64,000 nucleotides of DNA from Lindgomyces ingoldianus. Lineage: Eukaryota > Ascomycota > Dothideomycetes > Pleosporales > Lindgomycetaceae. Below are positions 46,408-58,502 of the stretch, piece by piece (position 1 is the stretch's first letter; every line of letters begins with the position of its first letter). Below the pieces are notes generated by a model, which ran no database searches, was not told the origin of the DNA, and worked only from the letters and a program-made list of their open reading frames with translations. The stretch is from the NCBI RefSeq assembly GCF_010093535.1, contig NW_022985162.1, forward strand, positions 1,338,387 through 1,402,386, given 5' to 3'. A program made the translations under genes and the position numbers.

Positions 46408-48527
46408 ATAGCTTAATAAGCCTAATTTATAAAAAAAATTATTATCTTTTTTACTTATTTTTTACTTTATTATTTTTTATGTTAGTGTTAACCTTAGTTA
46501 AGTATTACTAAAAGTAGTAGTCTTAGCTAGCTTTTTAAGTAGTCTTTAAGTGCTAGTTACATCTAATTCTTTTTTAGCATTTTACTTTAACACTATTATG
46601 TAGAAATGTTGCCCTTAAGTAGTATGCTAGCTTGTAGAGCAATTTAAATGTAAAGATAGAATAGTAGGTAGCATAGATAGCACTAAGAGCAAGCTTTTAG
46701 AGAAAGATAGAAGTGTATTATAAGAGAGACAAATTGCTGCTAAGCCTTGTTAGGATTTATGCTTATATACAAAGCACAGGTTATATGACCTCCAAACAGG
46801 TTAGGTGAGGCTATACTAGCCTGTTCTAGAACATCCGGCCTTACAGTAGGTACTTTATTATTACTCTTACTAATTTATAGTTAATTAAATTAACTACTAA
46901 TTAGTGTTAAATAGGCTTTTTTTAGCTAGCTGCTTATAGTATAAGCACTTAAGTAGCAAGAGTAAGAGTAGTGTATAGTGTGCACAGCGTACAAAGTAGG
47001 TAGGGTAGAGGCAACATGTTTCTAGTTCTATTGCTCTGTCTTTCCTCTGTACAGAGAAAAAGGGGAATATCTAGATGTTCGCGCACAGAGGTTCGCGCAC
47101 AAGCATCATGTGACATAGCTACATAATCCTTCTCTCGCGCGATAACTATCCAGACTGTAACGCTGTTGCTACGTACAGACACTACACAACTAAATTAAAG
47201 ATAAGTTTACTTATATAAAAAAATAAACTAAAAACTAAAAAATTTATAGAGATTATAACTTTCTTTAATAACTAACACTAAGAGTATAACTATAAGAAGA
47301 AAAGAGGTAACATAGAATAGTAACCTATTCTATAATAATAAAAAAAGAAAGATCTACTTTATATTAAAAAAACTAATAAATCTTATTAAATTACAACTTA
47401 TAAAACAGAAGCCTATGTAAAAGACTTTAAGTAAGAAAAAGCAAAATTAACTACTTTTAATAAAAGAATAGTAAGATTAGCTAAAAAAAGAAAGCCTACT
47501 TAAGTTATAAAAAAGTAAGCTATTTTTATGTAAATTGCCTAAACTTTAAACTAGTAAAGAATAAAAATTCTAGACTAGCAATAAAAGCTATTAACATTAT
47601 AAAAGGCCTAACTGCAGACAACATACGTAATAGGCTAGCTAAAAGGCTCTGTTAGAGGTGCAGAGATAACTACAACTTAGCATGCTGCAAACACAACTAC
47701 TAGAATGTAGAAGTATATAAAGGCAATAATGTTGTAAGAGCGCTAGAAGAAGTAGTAGCTTATAAAAGTTATTAAAGGTTATTGCAAGTCTTAGACTATG
47801 TACAAAACGTACAGCATAGAGTAGAAATGTTCCTTATGTCTTAGCTAATAGCTAGGCTGTTAGCCTATAGACTAGCCTAAAGATTTATAGAGGGATAATG
47901 CTAGAAGTGTAGCAACGTCTATAAGCAATAATGCAGAAACTTATAACATTATAGTAAAAATTACTATAGTCTATTATTAGATTATGTCTAAGAACTAGAG
48001 GTAAAACTTTTTTTAGAATATTCTTATAAAAGAAGAAAGCCTTAATTAGACTAAGACTAAACTTTTAGTTTCTAAACTATTACTAATAAGAATAAAGATG
48101 CTGCCCCTAGCCCTAGTAATAACTAGACAGGAATAAAGGAATAGTAAAACTACAATTACTATGTTCTTTATAGAAGTTCTACACATAAAGACAATAAATT
48201 CTAATACAAAGCACATACTATTTAAATAGTACAAATAAAAGAATACTCTTAATAGACCTAAACATAACTAGTCCTAGTCTCTACTAATATAAAGGACTAC
48301 TTATATCCCTAGTTTCTCTATGTAAACAAATATTATATTAAACACTAGCCTACTAAGCACTAAGTAGGATAGTAGCCTAGACTCTAACTTCTAAATAGAC
48401 TAAGTATAGATGTTCTTACAGAACTTACTACTAAATATAAAATGCCTAACTGTTAGCATTGCTAATTAAGACTACCCTATAAAAAGGTAGGCGCTCTGTC
48501 TGTAAAGTCGATACTATACAACTTTTC
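46408..48527. other. Unclassified RIP-affected repeat relics
   Basis: 2.1 kb between A0 and A4 that does not align with families A-F. 46748-47190 is GC-richer; on the plus strand it begins TGTTAGGATT, which resembles a Ty1/copia-type LTR start, but no partner is seen. 47200-47590 resembles a gypsy gag. 47600-47720 shows a Cys/His-rich frame. The 77-codon minus-strand frame at 46949-47182 shows no recognisable domain. Confidence 0.4.
47200..47590 (+). pseudogene. Divergent gypsy-like gag relic
   Basis: On the plus strand about 47496-47545 reads K-A-Y-L-S-Y-K-K-V-S-Y-F-Y-V-N-C. Its spacing matches the decayed CCHC knuckle of family A, with Y standing for RIP-changed C and H. The upstream layout is also similar, but base identity is too low for the A family proper. 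Probably part of another, older gypsy element. Confidence 0.4.
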
Positions 48528-49132
48528 TGTTACAATCCTTGCTTCAGAGAAGCACTCAGGTCTGATGATATTCCCAGGGGGGAAATAGGACGGGTGATAG
48601 GGGCTAACCGGTAGGGTGTACAGTCCTACGTACAGGCTATTGGGCTAATGGAGGATGATTTAGAATGACCAGATTGTGGTTTGCCCTATGTGCGGCAGTA
48701 GGGAGGCCAGGGTTAAACAGTCCTAGTGGACAGGGTTAGAGGTATATATAGTGCAAGATATATAAATAATATTGCAGCTCTTTAGAAAGCTAAATGCTAC
48801 TTAGTCTATATAAAGAATAAACTAAATGTTAAACACACCTTCTAAAAAGTAGTTTATAGTACAACTATATACATGTCTTAGGGACGCTAAAAGAAGCTAT
48901 TAGGAGTTTATAAAAGCTTGCTAAGAAAGCTTCTATAAGCTCTTTTAAGCTCTTTTAAGCTCTTTAAATTTACAGCCTGTCTTCTTATTAGACAAGGCAC
49001 TCTTTAACTATTATAGGTAGCTGCGCTGCCCCTGTGTCCTCTAACTAGTTTGTAAGCAAGCCCTGTCCTAATCCAGCTAGATTGTGGAGCACTGCTAGTG
49101 GGGTTACGCTGGTCCAACTGTAGACTGTAACA
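48528..49132 (-). repeat. A4 3' LTR (left copy)
   Basis: 605 bp. The first 250 bp (outer) are little mutated. Confidence 0.9.
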
Positions 49133-51759
49133 CGCTGCCCCCTCTCCCTAGCGGCGTCCTCACTGCTCTGCTTACACAACTGTGTTAGTAAAAGTTTATT
49201 TATAAAGTGTACGTCCACCTGCTAGAAGGCGTTCTTAACATCTATTCTTCTTATACTAAATAGCTTATTAGTCCTATTTATCTTATTATTATTATGTTGC
49301 TCTTTATTTTAATTCTTTTTACTAAACAAAGATAAGGCCCTACAGCGCTTACTAGTTTTTAGAGTTGTTATGTGTGTTAACACTATCCTTAAACAACTAT
49401 GTTAAGTGTGTAAAAAAGCATAGTAAGTGCAATGCTTTTATTTCTAATACTGCCTAAGACTGCCTAGAGAAAGAGAGAGAAGCACTTTTTTAAAAAGCCT
49501 CTATTATAAAGGCTTAAGAGCGTGCCCTACTAGAGGAGTAGCTAGCCTATAAGCGCCTTCTACTAGAAGAGCAGTAGGCTTAGAACTAAAAACAGCTTTA
49601 TTTATAAAAGAAGATGCTAAAGGTAATAAATAAGAAGTGTTCTAGACAGAATTATATCTAAAGGTTATTAGATCTGTTAGAGGCTTATTATATAAAGTAC
49701 CTAGAAAAGGACTTTTTTTCCTTAGATAAAATAAAAGCTTTTAAGGCTAAAGTAAAGGGCTGCTTTTTTTTTTAGCCTTTATTAGCTAGAACTTGTCTTT
49801 AAAGGCTGCTGCTATCTAGTAATAACATAGCTGTTCCTTTTAATATAAGTGCCTTATTGCCTAGCTAGTTTCTTTTAAATAAGCCTAAAGGTACTTTTAT
49901 ACTAATAGCTGCATATTCTGTAAATTCTTAGCTAGTTTCTATGTGTTTTTACTAGTAAGCTACTTTTTTTATTTTACTAAAAAATTTTTTTAGTTTTTTT
50001 AATTACTTATAATGCGCTTAACTTTATATTTTATTTTTTATTTTTTTATTTTTAGGTAGATAAGGGGATTTCCTTAAGTGCCTTTTTTAATCTAGAGATA
50101 TAGAACTATAAGTAGATTTTTATGTGCTAAGAAAGCTTAAGCTTGTAGTTGTCTTATTAAGTTTAAAAAACTTTATAAAGTTTTATTCTCCTTTTTACTA
50201 GTTTCTTAGAGGGTCTAAGTATTTTAAAGTTTTTAGTGTTAAGGTACATATAATTCTCTAGATAGATTTTAGGTCTTAATTATTATAATTTATTTACATA
50301 TTTCTTTATTACTTCTTTGCTAGACCTAGCTTCTATAGCTAACCTTTTATGTATTTAGCGTAAGTCCTTTAGCTAATCTATTAACTCCTATAAGTTTATA
50401 GGCTAATTCTTATGTAATACAAAGTAAGAGTTATAGCTAAAATTAGCTTTATATAGTGTTTCTTTTATTATAGCTAACTTTATGTTGTTAATAGCTAACT
50501 ACACTATTAAAAGCTATACTGCTTAATTATTTTAAGTATAGAAAATATACTTTTTTAGGTACTTTTTTACTTCTGCGTTTACTCTTTTAGTCTAACTGTC
50601 TGTCTATAGGTAGTAGGCTGTTAATAGCTTATGTGTTATACTAAGGTGCTGCATTGCTGCTTTTTAGAAACTGCTAGTAAACAGCTTATCTTAGTTAAAG
50701 ATAATAATTTTAAGGCATTTATATACTAATATTATATTTTATTTTAATTTATAAATAAATTTTTTAGCTATTATTATTTTTTCTAAGGGCTAGGTGTGTA
50801 GATACTTAGTAGTTTTATCTAGAGCTACTATAATTATGTTGCACATCCTATCTATTTCTAGCTTTTTAGACAGGGGTAATTCTATAATAAAGTCTATTAT
50901 AATTATTATCTATAGTAACTTTAGGGCTTTAATTAGTTAAAGGTACCTATAGGCTTTATGCCTCTGCAAGTTATTTCTGTTACAGGTATTACACTCTTTA
51001 AGCACCTCTATACATAGTTGCTTTACTTTTAGTATATGTTAAAAAATAGCAGCCCTTAGCTTTTTCTAGAGAGTGCTTATTCCTAGGTGTTTAAACATTA
51101 GAGATTTATAATATTTCTAGATTAAATTCTTCTATTTTTACTTACTAGCTATAAGTATATAGAATTCTTCTATAAGTTAAGGCCTATTATATATTTACCT
51201 TTTATTAGTTTTTTTAAAAAGTGTAAACTTCTTAGTTTCTTTCTCTTTTCTATTAAAGTAGTTAAGCTTTTAGCTAAGAGTGTTAGCTTACTAATTCTAT
51301 GTTTTTAGAACATGCTTAATAATGCAGTTAAACTAGGCAAGCTTTATTACTTATTTTATATGCATTAGTAAGAGTTTCTTTACTATTAAGAACATAACTA
51401 AATTTACATAGTTAGTTATAATATAGAATAGCTTTGCTATTCTATGTAGCTCTATAGCCTATACTCTTACAGCGTTTAGTATTGCTTTTAACTCTTTGTT
51501 AGGTATGCTGTACCCTGCTTTAGGTCCTAAGAACTTAGCAGAATAGTACATAACTAGGTGCTATTTTCTGTTTTCTTGTTTCTAATAGAGGGTTGCTCTG
51601 CTAGCTTCTAGGGATGCGTCTGTGTGGATTTTAGTATCTAACTGTAGGTTATACATTCTTAGCACTAGCTTAGCTGTTATAGCTTGTTTTAACACTAAAA
51701 ATGCTTTATTTATTTCTAAAGTTTAGATAAATTTTACTATTACTTATTCTTTAGTTATA

Positions 51760-52891
51760 ACGTACCTAACGGGTTGGCCGGCCACACAGGTTGGCCGGCC
51801 ACTTTTGCCAAGCCCCTACTAAAACCACCCTATTCTCTCGCAAAACAGCCTACTTTAGCCCTGTATAGAGTAATACAACACAAGATATTATTTAGAGTCT
51901 ACTTCTGCTACTTGCTTACACGTACGCAAGTTATGCCTAGTTTAATTGCACTGCCTACATTGCCTTTAACTTAGCTTACCTCCTTTAGCGCGCACCTGTG
52001 TCTTTAGCTTCTTCCTATCACTACGCGCTCTAAACTCCTTTAGAGCAGTTAGACAAGCCCTATTCTTAACTATTAAGGTCCTTTTTGCCTAAATTTGCTT
52101 CCTTTTATGCAATCTATGTTATGTGGCAGCCTTATTTGCTGCTTAAAGCTCTGTAATTTTATAGCCTACTCTATTATGTTAATGCCTTAGATAACTATTG
52201 TCTACTTCTTATTACTTTACTATATTGCCTTTAGCTATCCTTGTCTCTCTAAAGCTGTAACAACTGCTCTAGTTAATATCTAGCCTATTATAAAGCCTAA
52301 CTTATTAAAGTTATACCTGTCTTTATCTTAGATACTGTACTTAGCTTTTATGTTAGCTACTAGGCAAAACTAGCCCTAGATAACCTCTAGATCCTTATAA
52401 AGCGCTCTCTTATAATTATACTTATAATTAAACTTTATTATAAACTTAGGGCAGTGCTTAACCTATATACTAGTCTAGTTTAAGCTAACCTAGCCTAGAT
52501 TACGCTCTGCAGGCAAGGAATTAGCTATATTAGCTACAGCTGCGAGCCTAGAGGGAAATCTGCGCGTAATAAGCTTAAGTATATACTTAATAACTACTTT
52601 CTTTTTAAGCTTAGTTAGATTCCTTAATTTAGGCTAGCATTCTGCTTATAAAGGCTGTCCAGCGCGTTAATTACTTAGTGTTGTGTAAAAGACATTATAA
52701 ATAGCTACAGCGTGTTCTAAGAAAAGTTTTAAGTCTTATTTAAAAGCCTAAAGAGCAAGCTGTATCTAACGTTCTTTAGAAGATTTAATCTAGTGTTGTT
52801 GTTAAGGCATTATGTAGATAGGTAGAGTTTAGTAGGGGCTTGGCAAAAGTGGCCAGCCAACCCGTGTGGCCAGCCAACCCGTTAGGTACGT
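51760..52891 (-). mobile_element. D2: internally deleted Fot1/pogo-like transposon (1132 bp)
   Basis: Nearly unmutated TIRs (ACGTACCTAACGGGTTGGCC and its inverse) have TA on both sides (51758-51759, 52892-52893). Each TIR holds two tandem GGTTGGCYGGCCAC motifs. Compared with E, the central transposase part equal to about 18330-19070 is absent. The transposase 3' end is on the left and the N-terminal part on the right, so it is coded on the minus strand and non-functional. It sits on the A4 deletion joint. Confidence 0.85.
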
Positions 52892-55857
52892 TAATTTTTT
52901 TATAAAAGACTTTTTTAAGTTTTTTTTTTATTATTCTTATTACTTAAGCTTTTAGTTTTTAGTAAGAGAATTTCTAAAGTTTTTTTTTCTTAGAGTAGTA
53001 ACTACTACCCTATTTTACTTATTTGTAGACTAGGCATTAGTTATTATAGCATGCTAACTAGGTTATATGTGCATAGTTGTTAGGAGTTTCTATAGTTATA
53101 GTTTTTTAATTAATTGCAGGATTATAAGTTCTAAGCTAGTTATAGCCTAAAATTACATTATATTTGCCTCCTAGCTAGAGTATATTTATAGACCTCTAGT
53201 CTTTTATGTTAGGAGTTTTAAAGTCCTTCTTATAGGTTTCTAGGTTAATCTATCCTCTACTATATTTAATTAATAATGTGTTAGTAAGAGTTACTTTAAA
53301 TAAGTTTTTTTTTATTTAGAATAGTATACTTTACTTATCTACTTAATCTTTATCTATTATAGTAAAGGTGCATCTGCTGTCTATAAGGGCTAGCCTAGGC
53401 CACCCTTTGTACATAAAGGTGGTTGTTAGGCTGTGTCTTGCCCTTTATCTTACTATAATTACTGCTAATATGTTATGTTTAACTTCTTTATTAGAAAAAG
53501 AATAAGAGTTAATGTTTTATAAGTTATTATTAAACTTATTTTTTTTATTTTTATAGATTTAATGTTCTTAATTATAGCAGTTAGCTACTTTATATTTATA
53601 ATTTTTAACTAGATAATATAATATTAAGTAGTCTTTTTTTCTTACTGCTTTTTACTAAAAATAGTAGAACTTATAGTTATTTTATTCTTTACATGCTACT
53701 TATTCCTTCTGCTTATGTAGGGGAGCTGTTTAACAGGTGTAGCAATTTATAGTTTTGTAGGCTAAGGCTGTCCCTTACTATAGGCATCTGTTGTAGTTCT
53801 TTTTCTATATAGGCTACTAGCCTGTTCTATGCTTATTGTCTTAATGCTTAAGGCAATACTGTTATGTGCATTAGTACTAGGGGTATAAATAATTATTAGG
53901 TCTATGTAACATGTTAAAAGAGCTTTTCTAAGTCTACTATAGGTATTCCTGTGTTTGTACTATTTAAACAGGGTGCTTTTTTTATTAGTAAATGTTAGTG
54001 CTGTAGGTTTTATTTCTGCAGAGTGCGCATTAGCTATAGCTTTATTACATTGCTAAGGCTTTCCTGCTAATTATAAGGCTTAGGAGTAGTATCTTTAGCT
54101 TTCTAAGTACTAGCTTTAGGACTTTAAACTTAGTAGGCCTGCCTAGTCCTTTTAGTTTCTAATCTTAGATTTTTATAAAAAACTGCTATTACTTTTTTTT
54201 ATTTATAATATTATATTTAACTTTAGCTATACGCCTTATAATGTTAAATATAAGGTAGTTATTGCTAATATTTATTTAGTAAAGCATAACTATGTAATAA
54301 CCTAGGTAGTTATGTTATAAACTGCACTTTTAGCATTTATATTTCTAAAACTATTAAGAAAGCTTTTTTGCTAAAGTGCTAAAAGTTTAGTCTTAAAAAG
54401 AGAACTATTTTTCTTTTTTTTAAATGTTTATAATATATTTTTAGATTTAAGTCTCTTCTCTATGTCTTTTTAGAATTATAAGGTCTTATAACACTATATT
54501 TAGTCTACTAAAGTTTTAAATAACTACTTTCTAATACACTTTAGAATAGTTATTTAAAGAATAGTTTTCTCTGCATTACTAGTAAAGTCTATTATTTAGT
54601 CTTTTTAATATTTCCTTATTTATAAGGCTGTATTTAGTAGTAATAGCTTTTATTATTGCAGTAGTATTTTTATTCTCCCTCTTTTAAAAGTCTAGGCAAT
54701 TTTAGCAGAAATGTTCTACTTTTTTATAGTTTAGGCAGGCCTTGTTCTCTAACTACTTTTATTATTTTTTTGTTAAAGGCAGCCTATTATGTCTTAAAAC
54801 TTAGCTCTTTTTAAAGAGAGAGCTTTATATATGCTTTATATAACTAAGGTTTATTAGTTTTTTATTATATTATAAAAGCTTTTTCTTCTTAGAAATAAAC
54901 TCTAGTTTTTAAAGAGTTTATTTATTTATTTTTTTTTATGTTTCCTATAATAGTTATTATAAGTTGTTACTTACATAATAAAAATTTTAAGAGTAGTTAG
55001 TTTTTTACTGTGTATAAATTTATCTTTTACTATCTTACTTAGTCTATTATAGAACATGCAGCAGAGGGCCTTCTAGTCTGTCTATCTACAGATGGCTAGC
55101 TGCTCTTTAAAGTGTGCTGCATAATTCTAGACTAGGCTAGTTCTTTGTTTTATAGTGTCTAACTTGTTAGCTATAATTTTCTTTTTATTAAAAGTTTTAT
55201 AAATAGCTATTAAAGCTTCTTTAAAAATTTTAATGCTGCTAAATATTTCTTTTATTTTAAAAGTAAGTGCTTTACTATTTACTCTAAAGTTTATCTAATT
55301 ATCTGCATAGAGTTAGAACTAGATTATAAAAGGGCCTTTTAGGTGTAGTTCTATTTAAAATATTATTTTTACATTAGTTTAGAATGCTTCTTTATTATAT
55401 TACATATAAAAGTAACATTTTATAAAAAATAGTTAAAGGTCTTTTAATAATTTTTTAAAGAGCTTTAAAAAGGCTAGTCTTAAAGTCTTTTTAGCTATAA
55501 TACTTGCCTTTTTTATTAAAATGTTTTAGATCTTTACTAACTTTACTTATAGTTTATGTATCTAGTAGGCTTAGTTAGTAGCTTCCTAGAGGCTTAAAGT
55601 TTTAAAAAAGTTTTATAATTCTACTACTTTTTAGTAAAGGTTAGTAATTTCTTATTTAAGTTTTAGTAACTTACTAACTTTATTACTAATTTACTAAAGT
55701 CTTTTTATGTTGTTCTAGATTAAATTAATCTGTTCTGCTAGAATAGCTTTGCTTTAGGTAGAAACTTCTATAGATCTTAATAGCATAGTGTAGGCTATGT
55801 TAAAATCTAGATTATGTTATAAAGTATTTCTACTTTTTAAAAAAAGGTAGTGTTTAA

Positions 55858-56462
55858 TGTTATAATTCTTGCTTTAGAGAAGCACTTAGGTCTAATAATA
55901 TTTCTAGAGGGGAAATAAGACAGGTAATAGGGGCTAACTAGTAGGGTGTACAGTCCTACGTACAGGCTATTAGGCTAATAGAGGATAATTTAGAATAACT
56001 AGATTATAGTTTGCCCTATGTGCGGCAGTAGAGAGGCTAGGGTTAAACAGTCCTAGTGGACAGGGTTAGAGGTATATATAGTGTAAGATATATAAATAGT
56101 ATTATAGCTCTTTAGAAAGCTAAATGCTACTTAGTCTATGTAAAAAATAAACTAAACATTAAACACACTTTCTAAAAAGTAGTTTATAGTACAACTATAT
56201 ACATGTCTTAGGGACGCTAAGAGGAGCTGTTAGGAGTTTATAAGAGCTTACTAAGAAGGCTCCTGCAGGCTCTCTTAAGCTCCCTTAAGCTCTCTAAATT
56301 CGCGGCCTGTCTTCCTATTAGACAAGGCACTCTTTAACTATTGTAGGCAGCTGCGCTGCCCCCGTGTCCTCTGACTGGTTTGTAAGCGAGCCCTGTCCTA
56401 ATCCAGCTAGATTGTGGAGCACTGCTGGTGGGGTTACGCTGGTCCAACCGTAGACCGTAACA
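55858..56462 (-). repeat. A4 5' LTR (right copy)
   Basis: 605 bp. The inner left edge is mutated (TGTTATAATTC) and the outer right edge intact (ggtccaaccgtagaccgtaaca). Confidence 0.9.
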
Positions 56463-57000
56463 TTTTCCCACTGCACTAAAAGGTACGCACGAGAATACTT
56501 AAGCTAAGTATTTCTCGCATAGTATAATATATATATAGATAATGCTAAGGCTAGCACTAACACTAGCGGTTGCCTCTAGTCTAGCCTAAACCTCTATAAG
56601 CGAGAGAAGGCCACGTGGTTAACTGTGCCTACCTTGTTACAATAATTCTACTACCTAGTTAAGGCTAGATAATTATTCAACTACTCTTTCCATTCTAACA
56701 TTCCTTCTTTCCCCTGACTACAGTCACCGCCTATAGCATAGAAGTAATCCTACTGTTAGGTGAGGTACTAACTTAACAGTAGAATACGTGAACTCTGCTT
56801 TTAAAATTGTAAAAACATTTTAAGCTTCTAGCAACTCTAAATATAGTATTAAATATAGTATTAAAACTAATACTATAGTTATAGTTAGAAAAATGTATAT
56901 ATATATACCTAAGTATCTTAAGATTCTCTATAGAAAGCATACTAGATAGGTATTTAAAAAATATTGTCTTAACAAGAGCATTTCTTCTCTAGCTTCAACT
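56463..57000. other. Border between repeat block and gene block
   Basis: Composition is intermediate. 56490-56518 holds an imperfect inverted repeat (GAGAATACTTA / TAAGTATTTCTC), followed by a TATATATATA stretch at about 56530. 56463-56700 ends ...TTCTAACA and might be an old solo LTR of another family. From about 56790 to 56960 it is plain AT-rich sequence. No gene seen. Confidence 0.45.
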
Positions 57001-57696
57001 AAGAGTCGCCTAAATGCAAGAGGTTTTAACTTGATATAGCAAGACCTATCCAACCCTAAAACAAAACATATCTCACCATCCAAAGCAGAACATGATCCAG
57101 AGATCCTATACTTTTTGTGCTGTTGTCAAGGCGTATCAAACCCTCATAGTTAAAAATAACGAAGAGCGAAGAGCGAAGAGATGGCTAACCTGTCCCCATT
57201 CCGCGCCCAGAATGTTTCAAAACCCTCTCGTCTTCGTTGTCATACAAGATCCAGAGGTCTTGTCAATCTTCATCCAAAACAGGTACTCCAAAAAAACGCC
57301 TCCTTGGTCATGCCAAAGACCACTAATGCTCCCGTGCATTCAAAAGGTAACGCCACTCCATGCCTACGCCTCGTGATTCTATCATCCCATCGCTCAGGCT
57401 CTTCTTGATTAAAGATATCGCCGATGAAGCGCGGATCGTGGCTCGTTAATGATAAAGGGTGATACTGTAAGATAACTGCAGCGACGATCGTGATGCTGAG
57501 CCAGAAGTGAAAAGTATTTATGATGGGAAGATAGCGAGCACCTAAGGGCCCAAGAAGAAGCAGGTCGAGGTTCCCATGCCTGAAATTGGGTACCGACTTG
57601 TCAGCCCAGATGGGATTAAATTGGACGGCTAGAGTCGAGTTGTGGTAACGGCCGTTGTGTTTCCTAATCGGCTGGCGAACGTGGGGGCGTTATTGG
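57001..57696. other. Intergenic sequence, likely includes the ras 3' UTR
   Basis: Ordinary base composition without RIP signature. A 7-bp tandem repeat (GAAGAGC, three units) lies at 57161-57180. Short open frames on the plus strand (for example 57092-57376) have no recognisable domains, and I do not call a gene. Confidence 0.5.
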
Positions 57697-58502
57697 TTAA
57701 AGAATGACACACTTGGGCTTGTCTTTTGGCCTCCTTCGATCCCCAGCGCGATTACGGCTCTTATCGTCGCGATAGTATGAACCATTAGGGTAACCACCCC
57801 TGTTTCCAGACACTTGTTGGTGACGGTTCTTTTGAGACTTCTCACTCCTACCGACGGATTGGTGTCGTTGTCGCCTTAGTTGTCTTACGACTTCATAGAA
57901 AGCCTTCTCAACATTTACACAGTTCTTGGCAGATGCTTCGACAAAATCGCAGCCCAGCTCCTTTGCCAGAGCGCTGCCTTCTTGAATTGAGACCTCGCGC
58001 TCAGTAACTCGGTCACATTTATTTCCAACCAGCATTACAGGCGCAGGACCAAAGGATCCGGAGCCAACAGATGCCACACTGAGGGGTGAGCCGGGATATG
58101 TGGGGGAACCCGAGAGCGATGTCTCCTTGACACGCTGGATTTGGTGGTGGAACTTCTGGATGCGGGCGAACGACGAGCGCGATGAGATACTGTACACCAA
58201 CACGAACCCCTCTCCATCTCTTATCCACTGGTCTCGTAGTGCGATATACTCTTCTTGTCCCGCGGTGTCGAGCACCTCGAGCATGCACGACTGACCGTCA
58301 ATCTGGACTTGCTTGCGATAAGAGTCCTCAATGGTAGGATCGTACGTCTCGACGAAGTGGTTCAAGCACAGCTAGACCATGGGTTAGTCACGCTAAAGCT
58401 GATATGATGCACAGGGCAGCGTACCTGAATGGTCAAGGCCGTCTTGCCCACGCCGCCATCTCCAAGCACTACCAGCTTATATAGAGTCATCTTCCCCGCC
58501 AT
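57697..58502 (-). CDS. Ras small GTPase, RasB / N. crassa ras-2 type
   Basis: A membrane-anchored GTP/GDP switch of the Ras family; in filamentous fungi this subtype governs polar growth and development. Coding exons are 58502-58425 and 58371-57697, joined across a 53-bp intron, giving 250 aa. The start MAGKMTLYKLVVLG is typical of the family. Visible motifs are G1 GDGGVGKT (14-21), switch I YDPTIEDSY (36-44), G3 DTAGQEE (61-67), G4 NKCD (143-146) and G5 EASAK (171-175). A Ser/Gly/Pro-rich insert at about 110-136 precedes G4, as in fungal RasB proteins. The tail is basic and ends in the CAAX box CVIL; the final Leu suggests geranylgeranylation, or farnesylation as in other Ras. Residue 69 is Ile where Thr or Ser is usual. 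The gene looks intact and free of RIP although the repeat block ends only 1.2 kb away. Confidence 0.95.
58372..58424 (-). other. ras intron (53 bp)
   Basis: Donor GTACGC, branch-like TGACTAAC (58390-58383), acceptor CTAG. It splits the gene after codon 26 (…LTIQ | LCLNHF…). Confidence 0.92.

Larger units (their letters stand above)
48528..56462 (-). mobile_element. A4: Ty3/gypsy LTR retrotransposon with internal deletion
   Basis: 605-bp LTRs (48528-49132, 55858-56462) are flanked by ttttc (48523-48527, 56463-56467). Minus-coded. Integrase relic at about 50865-50900 and gag knuckle relic at about 54695-54750. The stretch equal to A2 24215-25165, including the RT YLDN core, is missing, and D2 lies exactly at the joint. 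Without D2 it is about 6.8 kb. This is the last element before the gene-bearing region. Confidence 0.9.

Noticed and set aside
46949..47182. 77-codon open frame on the minus strand
   Set aside because: No domain, lies in repeat relics, and no promoter or splice context.
48046..48234. 62-codon open frame on the minus strand
   Set aside because: Composition-driven open stretch in AT-rich relic sequence.
51774..51974. 66-codon open frame on the plus strand
   Set aside because: It lies across the TIR and antisense to the transposase end of D2.
1..56462. Centromere or telomere sequence as explanation for the AT-rich block
   Set aside because: The block is explained by identified transposons with target-site duplications; no telomeric TTAGGG array is present. 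A pericentromeric location cannot be excluded.
57092..57408. Two overlapping plus-strand frames near the ras 3' end
   Set aside because: No recognisable domain; more likely antisense to the ras 3' UTR.
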